The notes beneath the pieces were generated by a model, which was not told where the DNA came from, ran no database searches, and worked only from the letters and a program-made list of their open reading frames with translations. From contig JAOPXK010000098.1 in assembly GCA_025965195.1 (NCBI GenBank), forward strand, positions 21,335 through 85,334: a stretch of 64,000 nucleotides of DNA, in the 5' to 3' direction. Both the position numbers and the translations under genes were made by a program. This DNA is from Marmoricola sp. (GTDB taxonomy: Bacteria; Actinomycetota; Actinomycetes; Propionibacteriales; Nocardioidaceae). Shown piece by piece: positions 38,940-49,512 of this stretch (positions are counted from its first letter, which is position 1; every line of letters starts with the position of its first letter).

Positions 38940-39656
38940 GTGGTCGACAAGACGGTGACGAGCGCAGCCGCAGCCGTCCTCGACATCCCCGATTCGGCAA
39001 TGATTGCGGTGGGCGGCTTCGGCCGCGCCGGTGTCCCGATCGTCCTCATCGAGGCCTTGCTGGAGACGCCAGCGGCGAAGCTCCACGTCGTGTCGAACAA
39101 CTGCGGAGTCGACGGCTGGGGCCTTGGGTTGTTGCTCGAGGCCTCCCGGATAGCGCGGGTCACCGGGTCCTACATCGGAGAGAACAAGGAGTTGTCCCGT
39201 CAGTTCCTCAATGGCGAGGTCGAGGTTGAGCTGGTCCCCCAGGGCACGCTCTCGGAGCGACTCCGAGCCGGCGGGGCCGGCATCCCGGCGTTCTACACAC
39301 CGGCCGGCGTCGGCACCCTCGTCGCGGAAGGCGGACTGCCGTTGCGCTACGACACGACCGGCAACGTCAGCAGCACCTCGCGACCGAAGGAGACCCGCGA
39401 GTTCGACGGTCGGCGGTATCTGCTCGAGCGAGGCATCGTCGCCGACTTCGCGCTGGTGCGTGCCTGGCGAGGTGACCGCTCCGGCAACCTCGTGTACCGC
39501 AAGGCCGCCCAGAACTTCAATCCCCTGTGTGCCATGGCCGGACGCATCACCATCGCCGAGGTCGAGGAGATCGTCGAACCGGGCGAGCTGGACCCCGACT
39601 CCATCCACACCCCGGGGATCTTCGTCGACCGAGTCGTCCAGGTGTCGGGATCATGA
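38940..39656 (+). CDS. CoA-transferase subunit A (family I)
   Basis: [22 protein letters not shown]...[79 protein letters not shown]. Confidence 0.94.
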   Translation: MVDKTVTSAAAAVLDIPDSAMIAVGGFGRAGVPIVLIEALLETPAAKLHVVSNNCGVDGWGLGLLLEASRIARVTGSYIGENKELSRQFLNGEVEVELVPQGTLSERLRAGGAGIPAFYTPAGVGTLVAEGGLPLRYDTTGNVSSTSRPKETREFDGRRYLLERGIVADFALVRAWRGDRSGNLVYRKAAQNFNPLCAMAGRITIAEVEEIVEPGELDPDSIHTPGIFVDRVVQVSGS

Positions 39657-40294
39657 CCCTCGGACGCGAGCAGCTCGCGCAGCGGGTCGGGCGTGAGCTC
39701 CACAACGGCGAGTACGTCAACCTGGGCATCGGCATGCCAACGCTCGTCGCAGACCACCTGCCTCCCGGCCTGGACGTCACCCTCCACAGTGAGAACGGCA
39801 TCCTCGGTGTCGGTCCTCGCCCGCCACACGGAACCGGCGACACCGACCTGATCAATGCCGGCAAGGAGACCGTCACCACCGTCCCGGGTGCCAGCTTCTT
39901 CGACTCCGCCCACTCGTTTGCGATGATCCGGGGCGGCCATGTCGACGTCGCCGTACTCGGCGCCATGGAGGTCAGCGCACGCGGCGACCTGGCGAACTGG
40001 GTGGTGCCGGGAAGGCTGCTGATGGGCATGGGCGGCGCGATGGACCTCGTGCACGGGGCGCGCCGGGTCATTGTGATGACCACGCATCTCGCCCGTGACG
40101 GGTCGCCGAAGATCCGTGAGCGCTGCGCGCTGCCGCTGACTGGCGAACGTTGTGTGAACCGCATCATCACCGACCTGGCCGTGCTCGATGTGACCGCGGA
40201 CGGACTCGTCGTGCGCGAGACCTCTCCCGGCGTCACCTTCGCCGACGTCGAGAGCGCCACCGATGCCCCCCTCAGCTACGAGCCGACGCACTAA
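39653..40294 (+). CDS. CoA-transferase subunit B (family I)
   Basis: ATGA overlap; [37 protein letters not shown]...[27 protein letters not shown]. Confidence 0.95.
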   Translation: MTLGREQLAQRVGRELHNGEYVNLGIGMPTLVADHLPPGLDVTLHSENGILGVGPRPPHGTGDTDLINAGKETVTTVPGASFFDSAHSFAMIRGGHVDVAVLGAMEVSARGDLANWVVPGRLLMGMGGAMDLVHGARRVIVMTTHLARDGSPKIRERCALPLTGERCVNRIITDLAVLDVTADGLVVRETSPGVTFADVESATDAPLSYEPTH

Positions 40295-40298
40295 CACC

Positions 40299-40342
40299 GT
40301 TCAGTTGGGCCTCAGTCACGGTTCAGTTGGGCCTCGGTCACG
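40299..40342. repeat. Two tandem 22-bp repeats (21/22 identical)
   Basis: gttcagttgggcctcagtcacg | gttcagttgggcctcggtcacg. Confidence 0.85.
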
Positions 40343-40396
40343 GTGGGTCGGTGACCGAGTCCCGACTCGACGGTGACCAACACCCAACTCAACAAC

Positions 40397-40948
40397 TCAC
40401 CTCGGCAGCGGCCTGGCCATCACGAGCTCGCCGTCCTCATTGGCGCCGCGGAGCTCGGTGAACCCACACTTCGCGAGCACCTTGATGCTGGCCGCGTTCT
40501 CCGGCAGCACACTTGCCCTGATTCGTACGCCGAGCTGGTCGGTCTCCGCGAGCAACGCACGCAGTGACTCGGTGGCCGCTCCGTGGCCGCGGGCGTCCGC
40601 GACCAGTCCGTAGCCGACCTCGGCCTCGGGGATCTCATCGGCCGCCGGCGAAGGCGGTCCGAAGAAACCGATCGACCCGACCACCAGGCCGTCGAACGAA
40701 CGGGTGATGTGGCGCGGACCCCAGCTCGGGTCGGGCGCATCGGCCCGGACCATCGACGCCGCGTCCTGGTCGTCCTGGCGTGGGTAGTCCCGGTGCCACG
40801 ACGGCACGCGCCTGCCCGCGAGCATGTCCGCGGCCTCGCCCGGCGTGATCAGTGGCAGGTTCAGCCGGTCCGAGGTGACCGGGGTCATCGGCAGTGAGGT
40901 CATCGGAGCCCCCGGGTCGAGCGGGTCGTGTTGCCTGGTCGAAACCAC
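40397..40948 (-). CDS. GNAT-family N-acetyltransferase
   Basis: TSDRLNLPLITPGEAADMLAG...VVGSIGFFGPPS...EVGYGLVADARGHGAATESLRALL; start may be ATG 40903. Confidence 0.88.
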   Translation of the reverse strand: MVSTRQHDPLDPGAPMTSLPMTPVTSDRLNLPLITPGEAADMLAGRRVPSWHRDYPRQDDQDAASMVRADAPDPSWGPRHITRSFDGLVVGSIGFFGPPSPAADEIPEAEVGYGLVADARGHGAATESLRALLAETDQLGVRIRASVLPENAASIKVLAKCGFTELRGANEDGELVMARPLPR

Positions 40949-41778
40949 CGTCGCAGCTCGGTGGCCGCGCCGTCCTCCTGGACGGTGCCGGTCACCTGAT
41001 CTGCGGCTTCGCGGACTTCCTTCGGCGCCTGCCCCATCGCGACTCCACGACCGGCCCAGGAAAGCATCGCGGTGTCGTTGCGGCCGTCACCGATGGCGAG
41101 GACGTCGGACCGGTCGATGCCGAGGTCGCGGCAGACCCACTCGAGGCCACTGGCCTTGCTGACACCCTCAGGCGCGATGTCGAGCCACGCCGTCCAGCCG
41201 ATGAAGTAGTTGGTGCCCTGCAGCCCGAGCGTCTTCGCCAGGTTCACGAAGTCCTCGGAGGTGGACTCCGGGTCGCGGATGATCACCCTGCTCACCTCGT
41301 TGGCGACCAGGTCCTCGATGTCGGTCAGGATCATCTCGCCGTCGAGCTCGCCCGGAGGGAAGTGCCGGTTCACCCGGTAGCCGATGCCGTGCTCCTCGAC
41401 GGCGACGGCCGCGTCGGGCACGTGCTGGAGCACGGTGCGGACCGCATCGCGGGCATCGAACGTCTCCTCGTGGACGACCTCGATCGGTGGATAGCGGAAG
41501 ACGACCGAGCCGTTGGACGCGACGACGTACAGCCGCTCGTTCGCCGCCTCCGGAAGCCCGAGCATGTCGGCCACCAGGCCCATGCTCAGCGGAGCCCGGC
41601 CGCTGGCGAGGACGACGTGCACGCCGGAGGCCATCGTGGCATCGACCGCCTCACGCACCGCGTCGGTGACGACGTGCGAGCTGAATCCCCTCTCGAAGTC
41701 GGGAATCAGCAGGGTGCCGTCGATGTCGAGTGCGACCAGCTTGGGCGACCACCCCGACACTTCGACCGGCTCAGCCAC
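40900..41778 (-). CDS. HAD-superfamily hydrolase (Cof-type)
   Basis: [15 protein letters not shown]...[41 protein letters not shown]. Confidence 0.93.
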   Translation of the reverse strand: MAEPVEVSGWSPKLVALDIDGTLLIPDFERGFSSHVVTDAVREAVDATMASGVHVVLASGRAPLSMGLVADMLGLPEAANERLYVVASNGSVVFRYPPIEVVHEETFDARDAVRTVLQHVPDAAVAVEEHGIGYRVNRHFPPGELDGEMILTDIEDLVANEVSRVIIRDPESTSEDFVNLAKTLGLQGTNYFIGWTAWLDIAPEGVSKASGLEWVCRDLGIDRSDVLAIGDGRNDTAMLSWAGRGVAMGQAPKEVREAADQVTGTVQEDGAATELRRWFRPGNTTRSTRGLR

Positions 41779-43051
41779 TGGGTACCGGCTCCAGGACCTC
41801 GCGCCCTTGCAGATAAGGCTGGAGGGCGACGGGCACCCGGACCGAACCGTCGGCCTGCTGGTGCGTCTCCAGGATCGCCACGATCGTCCGGGTCATCGCA
41901 CACAGGGTGCCGTTGAGGGTCGCGACCGGCCCGACCGTGTCGGCATAGCGTCCACGGGTGTCGAGGCGACGAGTCTGGAAGTCGGTGCAGTTCGACGTAC
42001 TGGTCAACTCGCGGTACTTGCCCTGTGTCGGGATCCACGCCTCGCAGTCGAACTTGCGCTGCGCACTCAGGCCGAGATCTCCGGCAGCCACGTCGATGAC
42101 CCGATAGGCGAGCTCGAGCTTGTCGAGGAACTCCTTCTCCCAGCCGAGCAGGCGCAGGTGCTCGGCCTCGGCATCCTCGAGCGTCGTGTAGACGAACATC
42201 TCCACCTTGTCGAACCAGTGCACCCGGATGATGCCCTTCGTGTCCTTGCCGTGCGAGCCTGCCTCCTTGCGGAAGCACGGGCTGAAGGACGCGTAGCGCA
42301 GGGGCAACGTCGAGCCGTCGAGGATCTCGTCCGAGTGGTACGCCGCCATCGGCACCTCCGACGTCCCGACGAGGTACATGTCCTGCCCCTCGATCCGGTA
42401 GACGTCATCCGCCGCCTGACCGAGGAACCCGGTGCCGTCCATCGCCCGTGGCTTCACCAGCGCAGGCGCGATCACCTGGGTGAAGCCGGCCTCCCGGGCC
42501 TGGTCCATCGCCATGTTGATCAGCGCGAACTCGAGCTGCGCCCCGATGCCGGTGAGGAAGTAGAAGCGGCTGCCACTGACCTTGGCGCCACGCTCGATGT
42601 CGATGGCGCCGAGGATCTTGCCGAGCTCGATGTGGTCACGCGGCTCGAAGTCGAACTCGCGCGGAGTGCCGATCGTCTCGATCAGCACGAAGTCGTCCTC
42701 GCCGCCCGCAGGCGCCTCGACCGCAGCCGGGTTGGGGATGCTCAGCATCGCCGCCTGGTACGCCGCCTCGGCGTTGGTCTGCGCCTCCTCGGCAGCCTTG
42801 ACCTCGGCGGCAAGCGTCTTGGTCTTCGCGAGAAGGGCCTGCTTCTCCTCGCCCGGCGCCCCCTTGAGCATCGCGATCTGCTTCCCGAGGGCCTTCTGCT
42901 CTCCCCGAAGCGCTTCGAACTTCCCGATCGCCTCTCGTCGGGCGGCGTCGGCCGCCAGCGCCTCGTCGACCACATCCGCGGACAGGCCGCGCTTGGCCTG
43001 CGCAGCACGGATCAGGTCGGGATGGTCGCGAAGCAGACGGGGATCAATCAC
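41771..43051 (-). CDS. serS: Serine--tRNA ligase
   Basis: [41 protein letters not shown]...[27 protein letters not shown]...[16 protein letters not shown] start. Confidence 0.97.
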   Translation of the reverse strand: MIDPRLLRDHPDLIRAAQAKRGLSADVVDEALAADAARREAIGKFEALRGEQKALGKQIAMLKGAPGEEKQALLAKTKTLAAEVKAAEEAQTNAEAAYQAAMLSIPNPAAVEAPAGGEDDFVLIETIGTPREFDFEPRDHIELGKILGAIDIERGAKVSGSRFYFLTGIGAQLEFALINMAMDQAREAGFTQVIAPALVKPRAMDGTGFLGQAADDVYRIEGQDMYLVGTSEVPMAAYHSDEILDGSTLPLRYASFSPCFRKEAGSHGKDTKGIIRVHWFDKVEMFVYTTLEDAEAEHLRLLGWEKEFLDKLELAYRVIDVAAGDLGLSAQRKFDCEAWIPTQGKYRELTSTSNCTDFQTRRLDTRGRYADTVGPVATLNGTLCAMTRTIVAILETHQQADGSVRVPVALQPYLQGREVLEPVPSG

Positions 43052-43127
43052 GTCTTCGAGGATATCCGTCCCGGTCGACCGCTTTTCCCCGCGCCGCACG
43101 GAGGGCAGCCGACGTACGCTCCGCGGC

Positions 43128-43523
43128 ATGAGCTTCCCGCAGCCGGTCGAGTCGTGTCCGTGCGGCACGGGTGCGTCGTACGACGCGTGCTGCGGCCGGA
43201 TCCACCGCGGCGAGGCTCAGGCCGAGACCGCGGAGCAGCTGATGCGGTCCCGCTACTCCGCCTTCGTGGTGGGCGACCTCGACTACGTGTTCCGGAGCTG
43301 GCATCCGCGCACCCGCCCCGACGAGATCGCGCCGGTCATCGGCCGGACCTGGCAGAGCCTGGAGATCGTGGACACCGAGGCCGGAGGGCCGACCGACGAC
43401 GAGGGCGTCGTGGAGTTCCGGGCGCGCTATCGAACCGGCGCGGGCGACGGTGTCCAGCAGGAGCGGAGCCGGTTCACCCGGCGTGCCGGACGCTGGCTGT
43501 ACGTCGACGGTCACTTCACCTGA
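43128..43523 (+). CDS. YchJ/UPF0225 family SEC-C zinc-motif protein
   Basis: [56 protein letters not shown]. Confidence 0.92.
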   Translation: MSFPQPVESCPCGTGASYDACCGRIHRGEAQAETAEQLMRSRYSAFVVGDLDYVFRSWHPRTRPDEIAPVIGRTWQSLEIVDTEAGGPTDDEGVVEFRARYRTGAGDGVQQERSRFTRRAGRWLYVDGHFT

Positions 43524-43570
43524 GTGCACCTGGCCCCGCGGACCGCCCGGGCGAGGGGCATGATTGATCC

Positions 43571-45841
43571 ATGGCAAAGGACGCACCCGGCAAGGACCCG
43601 CACGACGAGGGCTTGAAGGTCGGCGACCGCAAGAAGTACGCCGCCGGACTGCCCGCCGTCGTCAAGTCCCTGCAGCTGTCCAACGACCAGATGGGCGCCA
43701 GACGGACCGTGCTGACCCTCGCCAGGGTCAACCAGAAGGAAGGCTTCGACTGTCCGGGGTGCGCCTGGCCCGACCCGCACGAGCGGGGCAGGTTCGAGTT
43801 CTGCGAGAACGGCGCGAAGGCGGTCGCGGAGGAAGCAACCTTGCGACGGGTCGGTCGCGAGTTCTTCGCCGAGCACTCCCTCGCCGACCTCGAGGACAAG
43901 ACCAACTACTGGCTCGGCCAGCAGGGTCGCCTTGCCGAGCCGATGTTCAAGGCGAAGGGCGCGACGCACTACCAGCCCATCGAGTGGGACGCCGCGTTCG
44001 ACCTGATCGCCGACCGGCTCAACGCGTTGCCAAGTCCCGACGCGGCGGCGTTCTACACCTCGGGGCGTACGTCGAACGAGGCCGCGTTCCTCTACCAGCT
44101 GATGGTCCGGCGCTTCGGCACGAACAACCTGCCCGACTGCTCGAACATGTGCCACGAGTCCAGCGGTGCCGCGCTGTCGCACACGATCGGGATCGGCAAG
44201 GGCACCGTCACCCTCGATGACATCTACGCGGCCGACCTGATCCTGGTCGTCGGCCAGAACCCCGGCACGAACCACCCGCGGATGCTCACCGCGCTCGAGA
44301 AGGCGAAGAAGAACGGCGCCCAGATCATCAGCGTCAACCCGCTCGACGAGGCCGGGCTGCGCAACTTCCACAACCCGCAGACCCCGCTCGGCCTGACCAA
44401 GGGCACCGACCTCGCCGACGACTTCCTCCAGATCCGGCTCTCCGGGGACCAGGCGCTGTTCCTCGCGCTGGCCAAGCTGACCGTCGAGGCCGGCGCAGTC
44501 GATGAGGAGTTCATCAAGCAGCACACCAGTGAGTACGAGGAGTACGTCGCGCATCTCGACGCGGTCGACTGGGACACCGTCGTCGAGGCCACCGGGCTGC
44601 GGATGGAGGAGATTCGCAAGCTCGCGAAGCGCTACTGCGCAGCTGATCGCGTCATCGTCTGCTGGGCGATGGGGCTCACCCAGCACAAGGGTGCGGTCCC
44701 GACCATCCAGGAGATCGTCAACCTGCTGCTCCTGCGTGGCAACATCGGCAAGACCGGCGCCGGCCCCTGCCCGGTCCGCGGCCACTCGAACGTGCAGGGC
44801 GACCGGACGATGGGCATCTGGGAGCGGATGCCCGCCGCCTTCCTCGACAACCTGGACGAGGAGTTCGGCTTCGAAGCCCCACGCACCCACGGCCTCGACG
44901 CCGTCGACACGATCCGGGCGATGCGCGACGGCAAGGTGTCCGCGTTCTTCGCGATGGGCGGCAACTTCGTCTCCGCGACGCCTGACAGCAACGTCACGGA
45001 AGCGGCCATGCGCGGGCTCGGGCTCGGCGTACACGTGAGCACGAAGCTGAATCGCTCCCATGTCGTCTCCGGCGACGAGGCACTGATCCTTCCGTGCCTC
45101 GGCCGCACCGAACGCGACGACCAGGCCTCCGGTGAGCAGCGCGTCACCGTCGAGGACTCGATGGGGATGGTGCACCTGTCCCACGGCCGGCTCGCCCCCG
45201 GGTCGGAGCAGCTGCTCTCCGAGGTCGCAATCATCAGCCGGCTCGCCGAAGCGCTCTTCGGGACGGACGACGCGATCGACTGGGCAGGTCTGCGCGGTGA
45301 CTACGACGTCATCCGGGACCACATCTCCCGCGTCGTGCCCGGCTGCGACGACTACAACGCGAAGGTGCACGCACCGGGCGGCTTCGCGCTGCCGAACGGC
45401 CCGCGGGACAGCCGGACGTTCGACACCGCCACCGGCAAGGCTCGCTTCACGGTCAACGACCTCGAGACGCTCGAGCTGCCCCCCGGGCACCTGATCCTGC
45501 AGACGATCAGGAGCCACGACCAGTTCAACACCACGATCTACGGCCTGGACGATCGCTACCGCGGGATCAAGCACGGGCGTCGGGTGGTCTTCGTCAATGC
45601 CGAGGACCTGACCCACCTCGGGTTCGTGGACGGGGAGACGGTCGACCTCGTCAGCGTCTGGAAGGGCGAGGAGCGCCGGGCCGAGTCCTTCCGGATCGTG
45701 TCCTACGCGACCGCCCGCGGCTGTGCTGCGGCGTACTTCCCGGAGACCAACGTGCTGGTCCCCCTCGACTCGGTCGCCCGGATCTCCAACACGCCTGCCT
45801 CGAAGAGCGTCGTGATCCGGCTGGAGCACCGGGCCGGCTGA
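43571..45841 (+). CDS. FdhF/YdeP family molybdopterin oxidoreductase
   Basis: FDCPGCAWPDPHERGRFEFCENGAKAVAEEAT...SGRTSNEAAFLYQLMVRRFGTNNLPDCSNMCHESSG...GPCPVRGHSNVQGDRTMGIWE. Confidence 0.95.
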   Translation: MAKDAPGKDPHDEGLKVGDRKKYAAGLPAVVKSLQLSNDQMGARRTVLTLARVNQKEGFDCPGCAWPDPHERGRFEFCENGAKAVAEEATLRRVGREFFAEHSLADLEDKTNYWLGQQGRLAEPMFKAKGATHYQPIEWDAAFDLIADRLNALPSPDAAAFYTSGRTSNEAAFLYQLMVRRFGTNNLPDCSNMCHESSGAALSHTIGIGKGTVTLDDIYAADLILVVGQNPGTNHPRMLTALEKAKKNGAQIISVNPLDEAGLRNFHNPQTPLGLTKGTDLADDFLQIRLSGDQALFLALAKLTVEAGAVDEEFIKQHTSEYEEYVAHLDAVDWDTVVEATGLRMEEIRKLAKRYCAADRVIVCWAMGLTQHKGAVPTIQEIVNLLLLRGNIGKTGAGPCPVRGHSNVQGDRTMGIWERMPAAFLDNLDEEFGFEAPRTHGLDAVDTIRAMRDGKVSAFFAMGGNFVSATPDSNVTEAAMRGLGLGVHVSTKLNRSHVVSGDEALILPCLGRTERDDQASGEQRVTVEDSMGMVHLSHGRLAPGSEQLLSEVAIISRLAEALFGTDDAIDWAGLRGDYDVIRDHISRVVPGCDDYNAKVHAPGGFALPNGPRDSRTFDTATGKARFTVNDLETLELPPGHLILQTIRSHDQFNTTIYGLDDRYRGIKHGRRVVFVNAEDLTHLGFVDGETVDLVSVWKGEERRAESFRIVSYATARGCAAAYFPETNVLVPLDSVARISNTPASKSVVIRLEHRAG

Positions 45842-45924
45842 GCGGGTGACCGAGCCGGATCGACCGGTCGGCGGCATACTTTCCCGAGACCCGCACCGAT
45901 CCGATCCGAGCGCAGGACAGATTT

Positions 45925-47502
45925 GTGACTAACCGTTCCTCGAAACGTCTCCTGGCCGGGGCAGTCCTGTGTCTTGGACTGTTCGCGGCGCTGGCGGTGC
46001 TGGTGGCCAACTCGTGGTCCCCGCTCCTCGACCTCGACCACTGGGTCGGACGCCGCCCCGAGCTGTTCAGCCACCAGCACGACTGGGCGCGTCAGCTCTG
46101 GATCGAGGTCGGCCGCTGGCTGCGGCCCGACTACCTGGTGCTCGCCGGACTGGTTGCGGCCGGCGTACTCATCTGGAAGGGGCACCGCCGGGCAGGCCTC
46201 TGGGCCGCCGGCGTGCTGCTGGTCGCCCGGGTCGCGAGCCCACTGCTCAAGGAGCTGGTACGCCGGGACCGGCCGGTGTGGCCACATCCCGTGCAGACCC
46301 TGGTCGGCTACTCGTTCCCGTCCGGCCATGCGACCGAGGCGGCCGCTGCTGCCGGTGTGGCGATCGCGATCGGCACCATGCTGGTCCGGCGGCGGGCCGT
46401 GCGCAGGCTGCTGATCACGGTCGCCGTACTCCTTGCTCTCCTGATCGGCGCCGACCGGATCTTCCTCGGTGTGCACAACCTCTCGGACGTCGTTGCCGGC
46501 GGTCTGCTCGGCGCAGCGACCGTGCTGCTCGGCCTGGTCGTCTTCGACCCGACGCCGCACTCCATCGCACGGAGCAACGAGCCCTTGCCCGAGGTGCTCG
46601 TGTCGAAGAACAAGCTCGCCGTCGTGCTCAACCCGATCAAGGTCGACGACGTCGGACAGTTCAAGGCGATGGTGAACGCGATCGCCGCCGAGTCGGGGAT
46701 CAAGAAGGTCGAGTGGTACGAGACAACGGTCGAGGACACCGGCTACGGGATGGCCGAAGCGGCCGCGGTGGGCGGAGCCGACCTGGTCATGTCCGTCGGT
46801 GGTGACGGCACCATCCGGGCCGTCTGCGAGGAGCTCGCCGGCACCGGCATCCCCGTCGGCATCGTTCCTGCCGGCACCGGAAACCTGCTGGCTCGCAACC
46901 TCGACATCCCGTTGTACCTCCGGGCCGCCGTCGACGTGGCGATCAACGGCCAGGACCGCGCGATCGACATGGTCAAGGTCAGTGGCGACAACATGGAGGA
47001 CGCCACCTACCTGGTGATGGCCGGGATGGGCTTCGACGCGGCGATCATGGAAGGCGTCAACGAGGACATCAAGGCGAAGGTCGGCTGGCTCGCCTACGTC
47101 TGGTCGGCCCTCAAGTCGCTGATGTTCCCGGCGATCCGGGTCGAGGTGTCCATCGACGGCGCCGACTTCACCCGGCACCGGGCCCGGACGATCGTGATCG
47201 GCAACGTCGGCAATCTCCAGGGTGGGATGCCGCTGATCCCCGATGCCGCGATCGACGACGGCCAGCTGGACGTCGTGCTCCTCTATCCGCGGAGGTTCCT
47301 CTCCTGGCTTCCTCTCGCGGTCCGGGTGCTCTCGAAGAACACCCGCAGCGATGAGACGATCACCCGGATGACCGGTCGCGAGGTCGTGGTGCGGGCATCG
47401 GTCGATGCACCCCGCCAGCTCGACGGCGACCTGATCGCGCCGGGCAAGGAGCTGCGCGCCGAATGTGTCCACGGCCGGCTGCTGGTCCGCGTCCCCCGCT
47501 GA
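45925..47502 (+). CDS. PAP2 phosphatase / diacylglycerol kinase fusion protein
   Basis: RRDRPVWPHPVQTLVGYSFPSGHATEAAA...NPIKVDDVGQF...VMSVGGDGTIRAVCEELAGTGIPVGIVPAGTGNLLARNL. Confidence 0.93.
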   Translation: MTNRSSKRLLAGAVLCLGLFAALAVLVANSWSPLLDLDHWVGRRPELFSHQHDWARQLWIEVGRWLRPDYLVLAGLVAAGVLIWKGHRRAGLWAAGVLLVARVASPLLKELVRRDRPVWPHPVQTLVGYSFPSGHATEAAAAAGVAIAIGTMLVRRRAVRRLLITVAVLLALLIGADRIFLGVHNLSDVVAGGLLGAATVLLGLVVFDPTPHSIARSNEPLPEVLVSKNKLAVVLNPIKVDDVGQFKAMVNAIAAESGIKKVEWYETTVEDTGYGMAEAAAVGGADLVMSVGGDGTIRAVCEELAGTGIPVGIVPAGTGNLLARNLDIPLYLRAAVDVAINGQDRAIDMVKVSGDNMEDATYLVMAGMGFDAAIMEGVNEDIKAKVGWLAYVWSALKSLMFPAIRVEVSIDGADFTRHRARTIVIGNVGNLQGGMPLIPDAAIDDGQLDVVLLYPRRFLSWLPLAVRVLSKNTRSDETITRMTGREVVVRASVDAPRQLDGDLIAPGKELRAECVHGRLLVRVPR

Positions 47503-47556
47503 CGGATTCCGGTCTAGCCTTGGTGGGCTCGCTCCCCCACCGGTGAGGACCTGTTG

Positions 47557-48507
47557 ATGCGCCGTGCCATCGCCGTACTGCTGACCTGCCTGATCAGCGT
47601 CGTCCTCGGGGGTGCCGTCTCGTCCGCGCCTGCCTCGGCCGCCACGAAGTTTCCGGTGCCGTACGGCTTTCTGCTCTCCGCGGTGGCCGGCGGAACGCAG
47701 GTCGATCCTCCTGGCGCGAACAACTTCGCCTGCCAGCCCTCCAAGGCACATCCGCGGCCGGTCATCCTGCTGCACGGGATCCTCGGCAACAAGGCCACCA
47801 ACTGGCAGACCTACGCGCCCCTGCTGGCGAACAACGGCTACTGCGTCTTCTCACTGACCTACGGTCAGTCCCCGTTGCTGCCCGCTCCGGCGAACCAGCT
47901 CTTCGGCGGGCTCGTCGCGATGGAGCAGAGCTCACTGCAGGTCAAGGCCTTCGTAGCCAAGGTGTTGAAGGCAACGAAGGCGAAGAAGGTCGACATCGTC
48001 GGGCACTCCGAGGGCACCGTGGTCCCCGACTACTACGTCAAGTACCGCGGCGGCGCGAAGTACGTCGACCACTACATCTCGCTCGCACCGCTCTGGCACG
48101 GCACCGACCTCGGCGGGCTGACCGCCCTGACCACGATGGGAGCGCCGTTCGGTGTCACACCCGCGCTCTACCAGGTGATCGGCGCCGTCGCCGCCTCGAC
48201 CACGGAGTTCCTGGCCGGCTCGGCGTTCATGACCAAGCTGCGGGCCGGAGGGACGCCGGCAGTCAGGGGCGTGCACTACACGAACATCGTCACCAGGTAC
48301 GACGAGCTGGTGCAGCCCTACACGAGCGGGATCCAGGCCGGCATGACCAACTACGTCGTCCAGGACTTCTGCGCGATGGACTACAGCGAGCACTTCGAGA
48401 TCGCGGCCGACCCGGTCGCCGCCCAGCTGGTGCTCAACACGCTCGACCCGAAGCACAAGCACGCGGTGCCCTGTCGGCTGGTGCTGCCCTTCGTCGGCGG
48501 CAGCTGA
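47557..48507 (+). CDS. Secreted alpha/beta-hydrolase (lipase/esterase)
   Basis: Signal peptide; RPVILLHGILGNKATNWQTYAPLLANNGYCVFSLTYG...VDIVGHSEGTVVPDYYVKYRGGAKYVDHYISLAP. Confidence 0.9.
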   Translation: MRRAIAVLLTCLISVVLGGAVSSAPASAATKFPVPYGFLLSAVAGGTQVDPPGANNFACQPSKAHPRPVILLHGILGNKATNWQTYAPLLANNGYCVFSLTYGQSPLLPAPANQLFGGLVAMEQSSLQVKAFVAKVLKATKAKKVDIVGHSEGTVVPDYYVKYRGGAKYVDHYISLAPLWHGTDLGGLTALTTMGAPFGVTPALYQVIGAVAASTTEFLAGSAFMTKLRAGGTPAVRGVHYTNIVTRYDELVQPYTSGIQAGMTNYVVQDFCAMDYSEHFEIAADPVAAQLVLNTLDPKHKHAVPCRLVLPFVGGS

Positions 48508-48510
48508 GGA

Positions 48511-48984
48511 TCAGGCGGCCGGCTCGAGCAGGAAGACCGGGATCACCCGGTCGGTGCGCTCGGCGTACCTCGCATAGTTGGGCCAGGTCTTGAGCATGTG
48601 GGCCCAGACGAGGTCGCGCTCGGCACCGCTGACCTCGCGCGGAACTGCCTCCCGGCGACGCCGGTCCACGACGATCGTTACCCGAGCGGCCGCGCGGACG
48701 TTGACCACCCAGACCGGTTGTCCCTCGCCTCCGAAGTTCGAGCCCGCGATCAGATGGCCATCCCCGTAGGGCACGCACAGCAGCGGCGTCGACCGGGGGA
48801 TGCCCGACTTGCGACCGACCACGATCAGCATCAGGCCCGGCAGCCCCGCCAGCCAGAGCAACGAGAGCTGCCCCCGCGAGACGCGCTGGAGGAACTTGTC
48901 GAACGCGGTGATCTGACGGAGGTACTTCGGCAGCCAGCGCAGCGCGCCGATCCGGATCGCGAGCGGGGTGAACAGGGTCATCAC
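48511..48984 (-). CDS. Deazaflavin (F420)-dependent nitroreductase-family protein
   Basis: LLIVVGRKSGIPRSTPLLCVPYGDGHLIAGSNFGGEGQPVWVVNVRAAARVTIVVDRRRREAVPREV (first residues LMLIVVGRKSG). Confidence 0.85.
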   Translation of the reverse strand: MMTLFTPLAIRIGALRWLPKYLRQITAFDKFLQRVSRGQLSLLWLAGLPGLMLIVVGRKSGIPRSTPLLCVPYGDGHLIAGSNFGGEGQPVWVVNVRAAARVTIVVDRRRREAVPREVSGAERDLVWAHMLKTWPNYARYAERTDRVIPVFLLEPAA

Positions 48985-49017
48985 GCGAGTCCGGAGATCC
49001 GGAGACCGAGGCGAGGC

Positions 49018-49432
49018 TCAGGCACGGGCATGTGCGATCGCGTCCGCTTCCTCCGGCGAGAGCTGGGCGTCGGAGGTCCAGTCGGCGATGTTCTTGGCGT
49101 AGGTGCGAGAGTCGCTGCGCCCGTGGATCGAGGTCAGGATGACGCCGTCGCCGTGGTCATCGAGCAGGGCGAGCCCAGGACAGGTGTCCGCCCGTGTCGC
49201 CGAAGGCGTCGTAGCGGACGACCGCGAGGTGCTTCATCGCGTCGGCGTTCTCAAGGCGCAGCGCCGAGACCTCGTGGCGCAGGCCCTGGACGTCGGTCGG
49301 CAGGTCGGCGCCTGCTTCTGCGGTCCGGGCGCGGCGCGACTTGCCCTCCGACGTACGTCGATGAGCGCCGGCCGCCAGCCCCAGGGCAGCAAGGCCGACC
49401 AGCAACGCCAAGACGCTCAGCACCGTGTCCAC
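49018..49432 (-). pseudogene. DUF4446-family gene interrupted by a frameshift near 49178
   Basis: Frame 1: VDTVLSVLALLVGLAALGLAAGAHRR...LRHEVSALRLENADAMKHLAVVRYDAFGDTGGHLSW then stop; shifted frame continues LALLDDHGDGVILTSIHGRSDSRTYAKNIADWTSDAQLSPEEADAIAHARA*. Confidence 0.75.
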
Positions 49433-49512
49433 GAGACGCGAGCCTAGGCAGTGGACCTGTGGCCGTCGTGGAGGCGCGCCAACTCCGTGGCCAGGCATGG
49501 GAAACTGACCCG

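Noticed and set aside
42111-42128. cgagcttgtcgag stretch resembling the dispersed repeat
   Set aside because: Lies in serS coding for ...FLDKLELAY...; match is explained by conserved Leu/Asp/Lys codons and lacks the flanking ggtc/caccg.
43511-45877. 788-aa minus-strand ORF antisense to the FdhF/YdeP oxidoreductase
   Set aside because: Low-complexity R/G/D/V-rich shadow ORF opposite a strongly supported gene.
45703-47775. 690-aa minus-strand ORF antisense to the PAP2-DAGK gene
   Set aside because: Shadow ORF; composition typical of reverse frame of GC-rich genes.
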